From positions 44,936 to 108,935 of the forward strand of contig JACJYB010000016.1 in assembly GCA_020636355.1 (NCBI GenBank): 64,000 nt of DNA, written 5' to 3'. Origin of the DNA: Lewinellaceae bacterium. GTDB lineage: Bacteria; Bacteroidota; Bacteroidia; Chitinophagales; Saprospiraceae. This document shows positions 48,492 to 58,436 of the stretch, piece after piece. A program made the position numbers and the translations under genes. The notes beneath the pieces are model-generated. The model ran no database searches. It saw only the letters and a list, made by a program, of their open reading frames with translations, and was not told where the DNA came from. Every line of letters starts with the position of its first letter. The stretch's first letter is position 1.

Positions 48492-49943
48492 ATGAAAATT
48501 GAACATATACGTGAATTTTTCTTCTCAAAGACCACAACGAGGATCTTTGGTATTGCAACCCTTCTGGTTTTTATCGCTAGCGCTGCTTTTGCTCAGGAGG
48601 AAGTAGTTGAAGCTGTCGAAGCACCCCCTGCATTATCCCAGGACGTAGCAAACATCATGTGGCTCTGCCTGGCCGCTTTTTTGGTGTTTTTTATGCAAGC
48701 TGGTTTTGCCTTGGTGGAGTCCGGATTGACGCGGGCTAAAAACGCAGTCAACATCATGATGAAAAACATGCTGGACTTTTGTTTTGGGGCCGTGCTGTTT
48801 TGGGCTGTCGGTTATGCCATCATGTATTCCAGTGGTGACAGTAACTTTTTTGGCTTTGATAGTTCACTGGCATTTCTGGGGTCGGCCAACGCGCCCACCG
48901 ATGGCGACGGTTATGCGACCAGCGCTGCCTGGCTCTTCCAGGTCGTTTTTGCTGCTACAGCAGCAACGATCGTTTCCGGTGCCATGGCAGAACGCACCCA
49001 GTTGAAGTCGTACATCTTTTATTCCATTCTGATCACCGCCATTGTTTATCCGATCAGTGGTCACTGGATCTGGGGTGGTGGCTGGCTCGGAGATATGAAT
49101 TTCCGCGACTTTGCCGGTTCTACGGTCGTGCATTCCGTTGGTGGATGGGCGGCATTGGTAGGAGCCATCATGGTAGGTCCGCGACTGGGTAAATACAACA
49201 AGGATGGCAGCGTGAATGCCATTGCACCCCATAATATGCCCATGGCCGCTTTAGGTATGTTCATCTTGTGGTTTGGCTGGTATGGCTTTAACCCGGGATC
49301 TACGCTTGCAGCAGTTGGTGGGATCTCTCACATCGCAGTAACGACTACGCTGGCTGCCGCCACTGGTGGTATTGCCGCTGTGATCATTTCCTGGTTCCAT
49401 TTCAAAAAACCGGACTTGTCCATGTCGATCAACGGTGTACTGGCCGGTTTGGTAGGTATTACCGCCCCTTGCGCATCCGTCAGCACTCTGAGTGCTGCAA
49501 TTATTGGATTGGTCGCCGGCGCTCTGGTATTTTACGCCACTTTATTTGTAGAGCGTAAATTAAAAATTGACGACCCGGTTGGAGCAATCAGCGTACATGG
49601 CATCTGCGGTGCCTGGGGAACCATCGCCGTGGGATTGTTTGGTCAAAATGCAATTGATGTACAATATTGGGACAGCGAGACCGCCATTAAAGACGGATTA
49701 TTTTTCGGCGGTGGCTTTGAGCAGCTGGGGATTCAGTTGCTTGGAGTTGGAGTAGTCCTTGTTTATGTGGTAGCCATCATGTTTATCATATTCTTCTTAA
49801 TTAAAAAGGCTGTTGGTCTGCGGGTTAGTGATGCAGAACAGTTGGAAGGCCTTGATCTGGGAGAACATGGCAACTCAGCTTACGGAGGATTTGTCATGGA
49901 GAAAACCGGACCTTCAGCAATCATTACATCTGCAGATGCATAA
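48492..49943 (+). CDS. amt: Ammonium transporter
   Basis: 483 residues. An N-terminal signal-like segment (GIATLLVFIASAAFAQ) precedes 11 membrane helices, as in AmtB of Gram-negatives. The twin-histidine pore residues are in VVHSVGGWAALVGA and ISVHGICGAWGTIAVG. The phenylalanine gate region (LFQVVFAATAATIVSGAMAE) and the NPGST motif of the family are present. It conducts ammonium/ammonia across the inner membrane and is regulated by the adjacent GlnK. A strong hairpin lies about 105 bp after the stop. Confidence 0.95.
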   Translation: MKIEHIREFFFSKTTTRIFGIATLLVFIASAAFAQEEVVEAVEAPPALSQDVANIMWLCLAAFLVFFMQAGFALVESGLTRAKNAVNIMMKNMLDFCFGAVLFWAVGYAIMYSSGDSNFFGFDSSLAFLGSANAPTDGDGYATSAAWLFQVVFAATAATIVSGAMAERTQLKSYIFYSILITAIVYPISGHWIWGGGWLGDMNFRDFAGSTVVHSVGGWAALVGAIMVGPRLGKYNKDGSVNAIAPHNMPMAALGMFILWFGWYGFNPGSTLAAVGGISHIAVTTTLAAATGGIAAVIISWFHFKKPDLSMSINGVLAGLVGITAPCASVSTLSAAIIGLVAGALVFYATLFVERKLKIDDPVGAISVHGICGAWGTIAVGLFGQNAIDVQYWDSETAIKDGLFFGGGFEQLGIQLLGVGVVLVYVVAIMFIIFFLIKKAVGLRVSDAEQLEGLDLGEHGNSAYGGFVMEKTGPSAIITSADA

Positions 49944-50048
49944 AACCATGACGGAGATGAGAGCCTGATGCTCCATGCTTTTCAATCTGCGTTTTTAACG
50001 ACTGTAAAAAAGGAACGGTATTCTAAAAACCCATGACTTAAATCCTGT

Positions 50049-50097
50049 CTTCACCGGCCACCTCTTTCCGACGATGGAAGGGGTGGCCTTGGTGAAG
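50049..50097 (+). terminator. Long hairpin after amt
   Basis: CTTCACCGGCCACC...TTCC pairs with GGAA...GGTGGCCTTGGTGAAG with few mismatches, giving a stem of about 19 pairs around a GACGAT loop. There is no clean T-run after it, so it may end transcription by a factor-aided route or protect the mRNA 3' end. Confidence 0.6.
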
Positions 50098-50651
50098 GTT
50101 CTTAGGACTTCCCCTTTAATCCACTCCCTTCAACATTAACATCATCCCACTGTCCCACATATAATTTTTTCCCGCGTTGCCAGCCCTACCCGGTCCTTGA
50201 ATCAAACTCCCACAGATCTTTCTGACTAACAATCCAAAACACATTAGTGCACCGCTGCAATTAACAAATCCGAAAGCCATTTCCAACAACTGATGGCCGG
50301 ATCTTCATGGATCCACTCCAAAAATTTATCGGAAAATAAAAAACGGATGTAAGAAGAATTTGACTACATTAACCCTTCGTTTGACTGGAACATAAATAAT
50401 TAAAATTTTTAGTGACGCAGATCGTATCCATTGCTCTTCAGCATTGGGACTTTCTTTGAGCAAAAAACACTTAAGTTTTTTAAGTGCCATATGTGCTTCG
50501 TTGGCCACTTAGGATAGTATATCCTGGTGGGTAATGCTTTTTGTATACAACTAAAACAAAAAAATATGCATGAATTTATTCCGCCATAACGACGCCTCTT
50601 AGCTATTACGTAGCTAACCGCACATTAACATAACTTCAAAAAACCAAACCA
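50098..50651. other. Intergenic region upstream of the giant surface protein
   Basis: About 550 bp, AT-rich in the second half. It must hold the promoter of the 50652 gene, but no clear element was found. A 60-codon minus-strand frame here (50326-50508) has no family likeness and is not called. Confidence 0.35.
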
Positions 50652-53600
50652 ATGAACCAATTTATTAAACCTAGGTTTAATACACCACTTATTTATTGCC
50701 CTCGAATTCCTATTATTAAATCCAGCACGCATTTTTTTACCACCATTTTATTGTTTTTATTTTTTAGCGTTCTTGCTATGCCTCTGGCTAATGCAACGCA
50801 CTTTCGCTACGGGTCGATAACCTGGCAGCAAACCGGTGCTCCTTACACCTCCATTCAGTTTAAAGTTTCGGTGAGTTACCGTTATCCGGATGGTACAACT
50901 GGTGGCATCAGGTACTTTAATGCATCTAACAATACCATTAATATCGCTCCAAAGGTTGGCGATGTCATCTATGTGAACACCTCCGATCAGGATTTATTCT
51001 TTGGTGACGGAACCTCAACTCGGATTAATTTTACGGTAACTGCTGTTGACTTAGTTAACAATTGGCTTTATGGTGAATTTATTACGTTACATACCTATAA
51101 TACGGGTGGCAATAAAACCGCTTATTTTCAATCCTGCTGCACCATCAGCACATTAGATAATCAGCAGGGAGATAAAAGTTACCGGGTAGAGACCACTGTC
51201 AATGTAGGGATCAATAACAGCCCACCAGTCGCGACAGTTGCTCCGATCGTATATCTGCAGATCAATGATCCCAATGCCAATTTCTTCGTCCCAGCGATTG
51301 ACCCGAATGGCGATCCCTTAAGATGGCGAATAGCCAATGCTTTAGAAACCACTCAACAAGGAGGAGCAGCCAATATTCCTGTACCAGATGCTACTTTTTC
51401 CATTGAATCAACCACCGGTCATGCGCACTACAGTACCGTGGGTAAATCTGTCGGAGCTCAGAATGAGGTCAGTTTGATGATCGAGGACCTCGATGCCAAT
51501 GGAATTGTCAAATCAAAGGTACCGGTCACCTTTATTATGCAGTATGTAGCACCATCTACTCCACCTCAGTTTAATTACGCGGTAACCCCTGCCAATAATA
51601 CGGTGATCAAAGTCCAGCCTGGTACGCCCATCAATTTCAATGTCCGTGCATTTGATACCGATCCGGGAAGCACCGTAGAACTCAATGCAACCGGAGCGCC
51701 AGCCGGAGCGATCTGGTCGACCCCGTTACCGATTCTGGGTATTTTGGAAATAAATTCCTCCTTTTCCTGGACACCGACAGCTGCCAATCTGGGAAGCTAT
51801 GTGGTGAATATTACGGCAACAGATAACTACTCTGTTCAAACCAGCACCTCGGTGACGATTGTGGTGAGCCTGTCTCCCATCTTCGACGTGCCTCCAACCC
51901 CTGATTATGCGTTTCTTGCTGAACCCGGGAATAATGTAAGTTTCACCGTGCAGGCTCACGATCCGGATCCTTTGGATGTGGTATCACTGACGGAAGCCAT
52001 TCATTTGGGTTCCAACACGCCCATCACGAGCAAAGGAGCAACCTTGACACCTGCTTTGCCAACCGCCGCCATGAATACAACGTCTACCGCCTTCAGTTGG
52101 AATCCTACGCAAGTGGATTGGGGCACCAATGACATCCGCTTCAAGGCCGTGGACTCCTATGGCGATAACACCACCTATACCGTAACCGTTCTGGTAAATA
52201 CGCCACCGGAATTTATTTCCTCTCCGGTGACATCAGCCATTGCCGGGCAACTTTATTCCTATTCGGTAACCACGCTTGATCCTGATCTGCCTTATGGCGA
52301 TATGGTGGAACTGATTATGAATAATCCGGATTTCGGCTGGTTGACATTTACGGATAATGGCGATGGTACCGGCACGCTGAGCGGCACGCCTCCGCTAACC
52401 GCAATTGGATCGTACACCATCAATCTATTGGCGGAGGATCTTATGCACCATTCCAATCCCAATGGCATTCCTGAACAATCATTTGACATCGTAGTGACCG
52501 ATCAGACGCCACCCACCATCACCTGCCCGGCTGACTTTACGGTGGACTCCGATCCAGGCAACTGCGATGCCATGGTGAACTACCAGGAGCCAATCGGAAC
52601 CGACGACAACCCGGGTACGACAACTGATCTGATGTCAGGAATACAATCTGGAGGAATTTTTCAACTGGGCACAACCACGACTACATTCCTGGCAACCGAT
52701 GCAGCGGGGAATACAGCCAGTTGTTCATTTTCGGTGACGGCGAAAGACCACGAAGCACCAGTGGCACAATGTAAGAGTGTGACGGTTGCCATTGACGGAT
52801 CCGGCTTTGCCGCCATTACAGATGCGGATATTAACAATGGATCTTCCGACAATTGCGGTATTAAATCCATAGTCGTACAAAATTATTCATTCGACTGCAG
52901 CCAGCTGGGTGCTAATACGGCAACCCTGGTGGTAACCGATAACTCCGACAATGTCGCCACTTGTCCTGCAACAGTTACGGTGGAAGACAACATCGCTCCG
53001 GTCGCAATATGCCAAAACGTAACCATCGATCTGGATGCTTCAGGAAATGCCTCCATTGCAGCAACCGATGTTGATAACGGCTCTTCCGACAACTGTAGCA
53101 TCACCAACTATGTATTGAGTCAATATTCCTTTGATTGCTCCATGGTTGGCACTCACAACGTTCAAATGACCGTGACCGATGCCAGCGGTCTGCAAAGCTC
53201 CTGTACCTCCGCAGTGACGGTGAATGATGTTTCGGCTCCGGTGGCCATTTGTAATGATTTTACCATCCAGCTGGATGGGAACGGCAATGCCTCCATTCTT
53301 GCCTCCGACGTGGATGGTGGCTCCAGCGACAATTGCACAATTGAAAGTTCAAGTCTCAGTCAATCGAATTTTACCTGCGCTGACCTGGGCACAATTGCAG
53401 TGACACTCAATTTGGCTGACCCCAGTGGCAATCCGGCCAGCTGTGCCGCCAATGTAACGGTAGAGGATAAACTGGCTCCGACCTTAACCTGCACGGATGT
53501 CACGGTAAGTTTGGATGGCAGTGGACAAGTTTCCATTATCCCAACGGATATTGCTACAAGCGGTTCGGATAACTGCAGTATTGCGGATCTTAGCTTGAAT

Positions 53601-55787
53601 CAGTCCCAATTTGATTGTAGTTCGGTGGGCGTCCATACCGTCCAATTGACAGCAGTAGATCCAAGTGGAAATTCGGTTTCATGCAGCAAATCGGTAACCG
53701 TGGTGGATAATACCCTTCCAGTAGCTATATGCCAGGACTTTACGGTACAGCTGGATGCAAATGGGAACGCATCCATTGTAACCGGAAATATAGACTACAG
53801 TTCCTCGGATAATTGCAGTATTGCGACCTCTGTTTTGGACCAATACAATTTTGATTGTACGAACATTGGCACCATGACCGTAAAACTGACCGTTACCGAT
53901 GCCAGCAGCAATTCAAGCTCATGTACATCAACCGTTACTGTCGCTGATCCGCTCGGCGCATGCAATAAACCACCGGTAGCTGTTTGTCAGAATATTACAA
54001 TATCCACCGATGCGACCTGCTCTGCTTCAGTTTCCACTTCACAGGTGGATGGTGGTTCCTATGATCCGGACAACGATCCGATGACCTTCACCCTTGACAA
54101 CACCGGTCCTTTTGGAGTTGGTGTATATCCGGTGGTGCTTACCGTATCCGATGGCCAGCTTACCGATCAGTGCAATGCTACTGTAACGGTTAAAGACAAC
54201 ACCGCACCAAATGCCATATGTAAGGATGTCAGCGTGTCACTCAATGCTTCCGGTCAGGCATTCATTACAGTAGGTGATGTGGACGGAGGATCGTCGGATG
54301 CCTGTGGAATCTCCTCCCGGAGCATCTCACCTACTTCCTTTGATTGCAGTATGGTTGGCACACAAGTAGTTACCCTGTTGGTGGCGGATGTGAATGGCAA
54401 CACCAGTTCGTGTACCTCCATGGTCAAGGTATCCGATAACATTAGTCCGACAATCAGTTGTCCGGCGTCCGTAACGGTTACCAATGATCCGGGGATATGC
54501 GGAGCTACGGTTTTATTCAGCTCTGCTTCTGCTTCTGATAATTGCAGTGTAAGCATTGCTCAGTCCGCTGGCCAGGCGTCGGGATCTTCATTCTCGGTTG
54601 GCTCGACAACCAATGCCTTTGTGGCCACCGATGGTTCCGGCAATTCGGCAGCTTGCTCCTTTAATGTCGTAGTCATTGATGCTGAGAATCCGGTTATCTC
54701 TTCGATCACCGTACCTATTAGTCCGCAACCTCTGGGTTCAACGGTTATCGCTTCTGCCAATACATCCGACAATTGTGGTATCGTGACCACTCAATGGAGC
54801 TGGGGCGATGGATCGAACAGCACTACAGGCTCACACACCTATGCAATGCCCGGCGTCTATCAAGTATCCCTCTCCGTAACCGATGCCGCTGGTAATTCGG
54901 CTTCAGCCCTTGCCCTGAATTACGTAGTTATTTACGATCCCTCAGCCGGATTTGTCACAGGCGGTGGCTGGATTCAGTCGCCTCCGGGAGCCTATTTACC
55001 TAATCCTGCATTGACCGGCAAAGCAACTTTCGGATTTGTTTCGAAATACAAGAAGGGCTCCAACGTACCTGACGGCAACACCGAATTCCAGTTTAAGGCC
55101 GGTGACTTGAATTTCAAGAGCTACGTGTACGAATGGTTGGTTATCGCCGGCGCCAATGCCAAATTTAAAGGTACAGGCCGCATCAATGGGCAGGGGGATT
55201 ACGACTTCATGCTGACCGGCAACGATGGCGACCTGTTAGGTAAGTCGAATCCGGATCAGTTCCGCATTAAGATCTGGGATCGCCAGAATGGTGGTGTGAT
55301 TTACGACAACAAAGTGGGCTCAGATGATACCGGCTACGACGCACAGAACGTGGATGGCGGTTCCATTACCATCCATTCATCAAATGGGAACAATAACTTT
55401 GAGGTCAATACGACCGCTACCATTCTGTACTTCAATCAGAATGACCGGGTGAATAATATCGATGAAGTTGGCGCTCCAAATACCGGCAAAGAAAATATGA
55501 CTGCCAAACCGGTATCGACACTCTTTGCGTATCCGAATCCTTTCCGGGATGAGATTACCTTTAATTATCATCTGGAAACAGCAGGTCAGGTCAAGATCGA
55601 TTTGATCTCCATGGATGGCCGGGTGATCAGGGAAATCATCAATGCCTACCAAACGAAGGGTGATCACCAGCTCCATCAAAATGCTTCAACAGAGTTGGGC
55701 ATCAGCCACAGCAATGGCATCTATATGGTCAAGTTTACCCTGGATGGTAAACTCATTCAATATACCAAATTGGTTCATCTGGACTGA
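50652..55787 (+). CDS. Giant cell-surface protein with HYR/Ig-like repeats and T9SS sorting domain
   Basis: 1711 residues with a long N-region and a hydrophobic signal (FFTTILLFLFFSVLAMPLAN). An N-terminal beta-rich domain starts at THFRYGSITW. Cadherin-like segments follow (about 200-610, with PEFISSPVTSAIAGQLYSY). A HYR domain (about 616-700, TITCPADFTVD) leads into six to seven repeats of about 80 residues (700-1265), each starting like APVAICQNVTIDLDASGNAS. A second HYR domain, a PKD domain (about 1346-1430) and a GGGWIQSPPGAY domain (about 1432-1585) come next. The last 85 residues form a T9SS type A sorting domain (AYPNPFRDEITFNY ... GIYMVKFTLDGK). It is exported by T9SS and anchored or released at the surface, probably as an adhesin. 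Possible calcium binding is inferred. Confidence 0.88.
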   Translation: MNQFIKPRFNTPLIYCPRIPIIKSSTHFFTTILLFLFFSVLAMPLANATHFRYGSITWQQTGAPYTSIQFKVSVSYRYPDGTTGGIRYFNASNNTINIAPKVGDVIYVNTSDQDLFFGDGTSTRINFTVTAVDLVNNWLYGEFITLHTYNTGGNKTAYFQSCCTISTLDNQQGDKSYRVETTVNVGINNSPPVATVAPIVYLQINDPNANFFVPAIDPNGDPLRWRIANALETTQQGGAANIPVPDATFSIESTTGHAHYSTVGKSVGAQNEVSLMIEDLDANGIVKSKVPVTFIMQYVAPSTPPQFNYAVTPANNTVIKVQPGTPINFNVRAFDTDPGSTVELNATGAPAGAIWSTPLPILGILEINSSFSWTPTAANLGSYVVNITATDNYSVQTSTSVTIVVSLSPIFDVPPTPDYAFLAEPGNNVSFTVQAHDPDPLDVVSLTEAIHLGSNTPITSKGATLTPALPTAAMNTTSTAFSWNPTQVDWGTNDIRFKAVDSYGDNTTYTVTVLVNTPPEFISSPVTSAIAGQLYSYSVTTLDPDLPYGDMVELIMNNPDFGWLTFTDNGDGTGTLSGTPPLTAIGSYTINLLAEDLMHHSNPNGIPEQSFDIVVTDQTPPTITCPADFTVDSDPGNCDAMVNYQEPIGTDDNPGTTTDLMSGIQSGGIFQLGTTTTTFLATDAAGNTASCSFSVTAKDHEAPVAQCKSVTVAIDGSGFAAITDADINNGSSDNCGIKSIVVQNYSFDCSQLGANTATLVVTDNSDNVATCPATVTVEDNIAPVAICQNVTIDLDASGNASIAATDVDNGSSDNCSITNYVLSQYSFDCSMVGTHNVQMTVTDASGLQSSCTSAVTVNDVSAPVAICNDFTIQLDGNGNASILASDVDGGSSDNCTIESSSLSQSNFTCADLGTIAVTLNLADPSGNPASCAANVTVEDKLAPTLTCTDVTVSLDGSGQVSIIPTDIATSGSDNCSIADLSLNQSQFDCSSVGVHTVQLTAVDPSGNSVSCSKSVTVVDNTLPVAICQDFTVQLDANGNASIVTGNIDYSSSDNCSIATSVLDQYNFDCTNIGTMTVKLTVTDASSNSSSCTSTVTVADPLGACNKPPVAVCQNITISTDATCSASVSTSQVDGGSYDPDNDPMTFTLDNTGPFGVGVYPVVLTVSDGQLTDQCNATVTVKDNTAPNAICKDVSVSLNASGQAFITVGDVDGGSSDACGISSRSISPTSFDCSMVGTQVVTLLVADVNGNTSSCTSMVKVSDNISPTISCPASVTVTNDPGICGATVLFSSASASDNCSVSIAQSAGQASGSSFSVGSTTNAFVATDGSGNSAACSFNVVVIDAENPVISSITVPISPQPLGSTVIASANTSDNCGIVTTQWSWGDGSNSTTGSHTYAMPGVYQVSLSVTDAAGNSASALALNYVVIYDPSAGFVTGGGWIQSPPGAYLPNPALTGKATFGFVSKYKKGSNVPDGNTEFQFKAGDLNFKSYVYEWLVIAGANAKFKGTGRINGQGDYDFMLTGNDGDLLGKSNPDQFRIKIWDRQNGGVIYDNKVGSDDTGYDAQNVDGGSITIHSSNGNNNFEVNTTATILYFNQNDRVNNIDEVGAPNTGKENMTAKPVSTLFAYPNPFRDEITFNYHLETAGQVKIDLISMDGRVIREIINAYQTKGDHQLHQNASTELGISHSNGIYMVKFTLDGKLIQYTKLVHLD
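52752..54440 (+). repeat. About seven in-frame 240-bp repeats inside the giant surface protein
   Basis: Units start near 52752, 52997, 53237, 53477, 53720, 53968 and 54205. Each codes for one beta-sandwich with a conserved CK/CQ...TV..D.SG opening, a SSDNC centre and a C...VTV.D end, including paired cysteines. The repeats differ in sequence enough that they are old duplications; the unit starting at 53968 is the most divergent. Confidence 0.75.
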
Positions 55788-55812
55788 TCTCAGGGTATAA
55801 GGTACTTTGAAG

Positions 55813-55841
55813 AAAGGCTCCGGGAAACCGGGGCCTTTTTT
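55813..55841 (+). terminator. Rho-independent terminator after the giant surface protein gene
   Basis: AAAGGCTCCGG and CCGGGGCCTTT pair around a GAAA loop, followed by a T-run, 25 bp after the stop codon. The A-run on its other side lets it also serve the convergent AraC gene. Confidence 0.85.
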
Positions 55842-55855
55842 GTGTGCGAAATTAT

Positions 55856-56692
55856 CTATTGCAGATGGGCATGCCTGGATTCCACCTGGTTCCAAACCTT
55901 ATTATTCTGGCTTTTAAGAAACAACCGTGGGTTTTCACCATAAACTGATTTAAACTCATGAATAAAATGCGCCTGATCGAAATAGCCAGCTTTATAAGCC
56001 ACTTCATTAAGTGTAAATGTGCCCTTATTTAATAATTCCCTGACAAATTCCAGGCGAATACATTTTGTAAATAATTTATAATTCACACCAATTGAATTAT
56101 GGATTAAACGCTGAATGGTTCTTTCACCCAAAAAGGTATTCCTGGAGAGTTGATCCAGGTTAATATTTCCATGTTCTCCGGAAATACAATGAACCACCGA
56201 TTTGATTCTTTGATCAATACCACTGGTTTTACAGTATTGTTTGCTAAAAAATGCATCCAGTAGTTGTTTCCTGTCATTTAAATGCTGGGCTGATATTAAC
56301 CCGGCCCTAAGCTCTTCTAAACCGTTCTTAAAAATGAAATTCAGGTCAGCTCTGGAATCGGTAATATCTGATAGTGGAAAATCCAGCAGAGGCTGAACAC
56401 CCCAGGGTGTAAACTGAACGATGACCTGCCGCAGTGACTGGGTCGGTAAAAACAAATGAGGTATCGAATAAAATCCGGACAATCCATTGGATTCGATTCT
56501 CTCCAATTTTCCATCCACTTTTTTTAAGGAGGGTTCACTTAAAAACAAGATCATGCGCACATGGCTGGTAGGCATCACCCAGAAATCAAGTTGACTGGCC
56601 TGCTCGTATGGAATATTGATAAACGTGTAGGACTGAATGTAATCCCTTAAGCTTACATCTGGCTGTAGCTTACAGATGTTTTGCCCGTCCAT
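55856..56692 (-). CDS. AraC-family transcriptional regulator
   Basis: 278 residues. The N-terminal half (LRDYIQSYTFINIPYEQASQ, DFWVMPTSHVRMILFLSEPS, VQFTPWGVQPLLDFP) is the ligand-sensing form common in Bacteroidota AraC proteins (DUF6597-like). The C-terminal half holds two helix-turn-helix motifs: LDQLSRNTFLGERTIQRLIH and LNEVAYKAGYFDQAHFIHEF, closing with KSVYGENPRLFL. It is divergent from the membrane-protein/cupin pair with a 75-bp gap, so it may control them. The effector is unknown. Confidence 0.9.
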   Translation of the reverse strand: MDGQNICKLQPDVSLRDYIQSYTFINIPYEQASQLDFWVMPTSHVRMILFLSEPSLKKVDGKLERIESNGLSGFYSIPHLFLPTQSLRQVIVQFTPWGVQPLLDFPLSDITDSRADLNFIFKNGLEELRAGLISAQHLNDRKQLLDAFFSKQYCKTSGIDQRIKSVVHCISGEHGNINLDQLSRNTFLGERTIQRLIHNSIGVNYKLFTKCIRLEFVRELLNKGTFTLNEVAYKAGYFDQAHFIHEFKSVYGENPRLFLKSQNNKVWNQVESRHAHLQ

Positions 56693-56767
56693 TTTGTCAG
56701 CTTTTTACAATTTTAACAAAATCCGCCGAAATACTTTTACATAGCATTTAACGAATCTTCAGGAATT

Positions 56768-57469
56768 ATGAGTATCGCACAATTACCGGGGTCATACCTG
56801 CGTCTTGCAGGCATTTCCGCCATTTTGGCCGGCATCATAATCATATGCTTTGCCCTTATTTCCGACAGCCATGGCCTGTTTTTCTTTTATGATATTTATA
56901 CCGGCGGATCGGTAGAACCCTGGATCGGGAATGTTCGGTCTAATCCGGAATTGTCCAGGATCATCATGGCCTTGCCTGTGCTGGGATTCAGTTGCTTTTT
57001 GATCACCGGGCTGGTGCTATTTCAATTATTACCGGCTACAATTTGGCAAAAAAATCTGAGTATAGCCGGTTATGGTATAGGTGTACCCATCTCCATCCTG
57101 ATGTGGATCATCCAGTTGAGTCTGATGAATCATGTTATGCTCACGTATGGGCAACCAACTGCTTCCGACGCTCAGATGAACAGTCTGACATCATTCGTAT
57201 TATTTTTCTTTCACATCATGAATGATGTGTTTGGCCCGCTATTTATCATTGTTTCCGGCAGCGGAATGCTTGCCTGGTCAGCGCTTAGAGCTGAATTACT
57301 GCCGAAATGGTTTTGTTATGCGGGAATGCTTATTGCAATCATCATGATATTATCATTTTTAGCTGTTGCAATTCCGGAATTTCGGGTTTTGAGTTTTATT
57401 GCCCCGGTTCACATGATATGGTATATCGGTCTGGGTGTTTATTTACTTAAACTGGCAAAAAAAGGTTAA
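56768..57469 (+). CDS. Six-helix membrane protein, DUF4386-like
   Basis: 233 residues with about six hydrophobic helices, starting LRLAGISAILAGIIIICFAL and ending SFIAPVHMIWYIGLGVYLL. The pattern and spacing resemble DUF4386-type proteins, which have no known activity. It is the first gene after the divergent AraC regulator and lies 44 bp ahead of the cupin gene, so the two probably share an mRNA. Confidence 0.7.
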   Translation: MSIAQLPGSYLRLAGISAILAGIIIICFALISDSHGLFFFYDIYTGGSVEPWIGNVRSNPELSRIIMALPVLGFSCFLITGLVLFQLLPATIWQKNLSIAGYGIGVPISILMWIIQLSLMNHVMLTYGQPTASDAQMNSLTSFVLFFFHIMNDVFGPLFIIVSGSGMLAWSALRAELLPKWFCYAGMLIAIIMILSFLAVAIPEFRVLSFIAPVHMIWYIGLGVYLLKLAKKG

Positions 57470-57513
57470 ATTACTAAATTTATTTTTTTGAACAATCTGA
57501 TTTATTGAGCAGT

Positions 57514-58002
57514 ATGGACGAAGTATTTAAGCCTTTTAAGAGACGATTTAATCACCATGGTTCCCGGGCTTTATTAAGTGGCGGAGTCGTTTTGAACAAT
57601 TTAGCTAACGGTAAAGATACCAATGGAAAATTTACCCTATTTGAAGCAAAAGGAATTCCCGGAATGGAACCTCCGCCGCACACGCATACCAGGGAGGACG
57701 AATCTTTTTACATTCTGGAAGGAACGTTATTATTCACGATCGGAGGTGAAGAGTTTTTAGCCGAAGCAGGTGATTATGTGTACATGCCCCGTAATGTTCC
57801 CCATCAATTTAAAGTGTTGAGTCCCGCCTTTCGGTGTATGTCGCTCATTACGCCAGCAGGGCTGGAAGATTATTTTGAACCCCTTTCCGTACCACATCCC
57901 TCTGATGAAATTCCTCCGCTGACCCAGGATCCCCCATCAAAGGAAGCGCTCGAGATGATGCAAGAACTGGATAAGCAGTTCGGCATTACCTATCATCAGT
58001 GA
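57514..58002 (+). CDS. Single-domain cupin protein
   Basis: 162 residues from the ATG at 57514; a TTG three codons upstream is possible but less likely. The two cupin motifs are complete: PPPHTHTREDESFYILEGTL supplies two histidines and a glutamate for a metal, and AGDYVYMPRNVPHQFKVL supplies the third histidine. Such cytoplasmic cupins include small-molecule dioxygenases, isomerases and binding proteins, and the reaction cannot be read from sequence. The gene forms a pair with the upstream membrane protein, both divergent from the AraC regulator. Confidence 0.82.
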   Translation: MDEVFKPFKRRFNHHGSRALLSGGVVLNNLANGKDTNGKFTLFEAKGIPGMEPPPHTHTREDESFYILEGTLLFTIGGEEFLAEAGDYVYMPRNVPHQFKVLSPAFRCMSLITPAGLEDYFEPLSVPHPSDEIPPLTQDPPSKEALEMMQELDKQFGITYHQ

Positions 58003-58436
58003 ATGCTGTACTAAGGAATCCCTCCATCCTGATATTACATTTGATTCCCTACCCTGAATGTTTCGTCCTTTTATTTATTTCAGCCTTACCTACCTTGTTA
58101 CCAGGCATCCTTGTTCGCCGGGCGACAGGTGGTAGACTGAGCAGACAATACCATCCGGCTCAGAATCACCACATCAGGTCTCGCTGCAGACCAGGATTTA
58201 TTCAATCAATATTGTGGCATCAAGGCTAAATCTGTCCGGGTGAGCTAAAATCTGACACAGCTTTTCAATCGCACTGCATTTCATATTTTATTGATCATCA
58301 ATTATTTGAGTTCAAAATATTGAAAAGGATATATGGCCTGTTGAATAGAATGGCGTCAAGTTAGTTCCCGGATTAAGGATCCCAATTATTAACTTAGCTC
58401 AGGAATCATAGTATAGGCAAAAGTTTTATTGTACCA
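58003..58436. other. Intergenic region, nothing recognised
   Basis: 434 bp between the cupin gene and the receptor pair. A 76-codon plus-strand frame overlapping the cupin stop has no family likeness and is not called. The promoter of the receptor pair should lie here. Confidence 0.35.

Noticed and set aside
50326..50508. 60-codon minus-strand frame upstream of the giant surface protein
   Set aside because: No family likeness, basic and hydrophobic clusters typical of AT-rich non-coding DNA.
52752..54440. Repeats considered as a CRISPR array
   Set aside because: They are 240-bp coding repeats in frame inside one gene, without short palindromic repeats or spacers.
57999..58229. 76-codon plus-strand frame overlapping the cupin stop
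   Set aside because: Composition unlike its neighbours and no family likeness.
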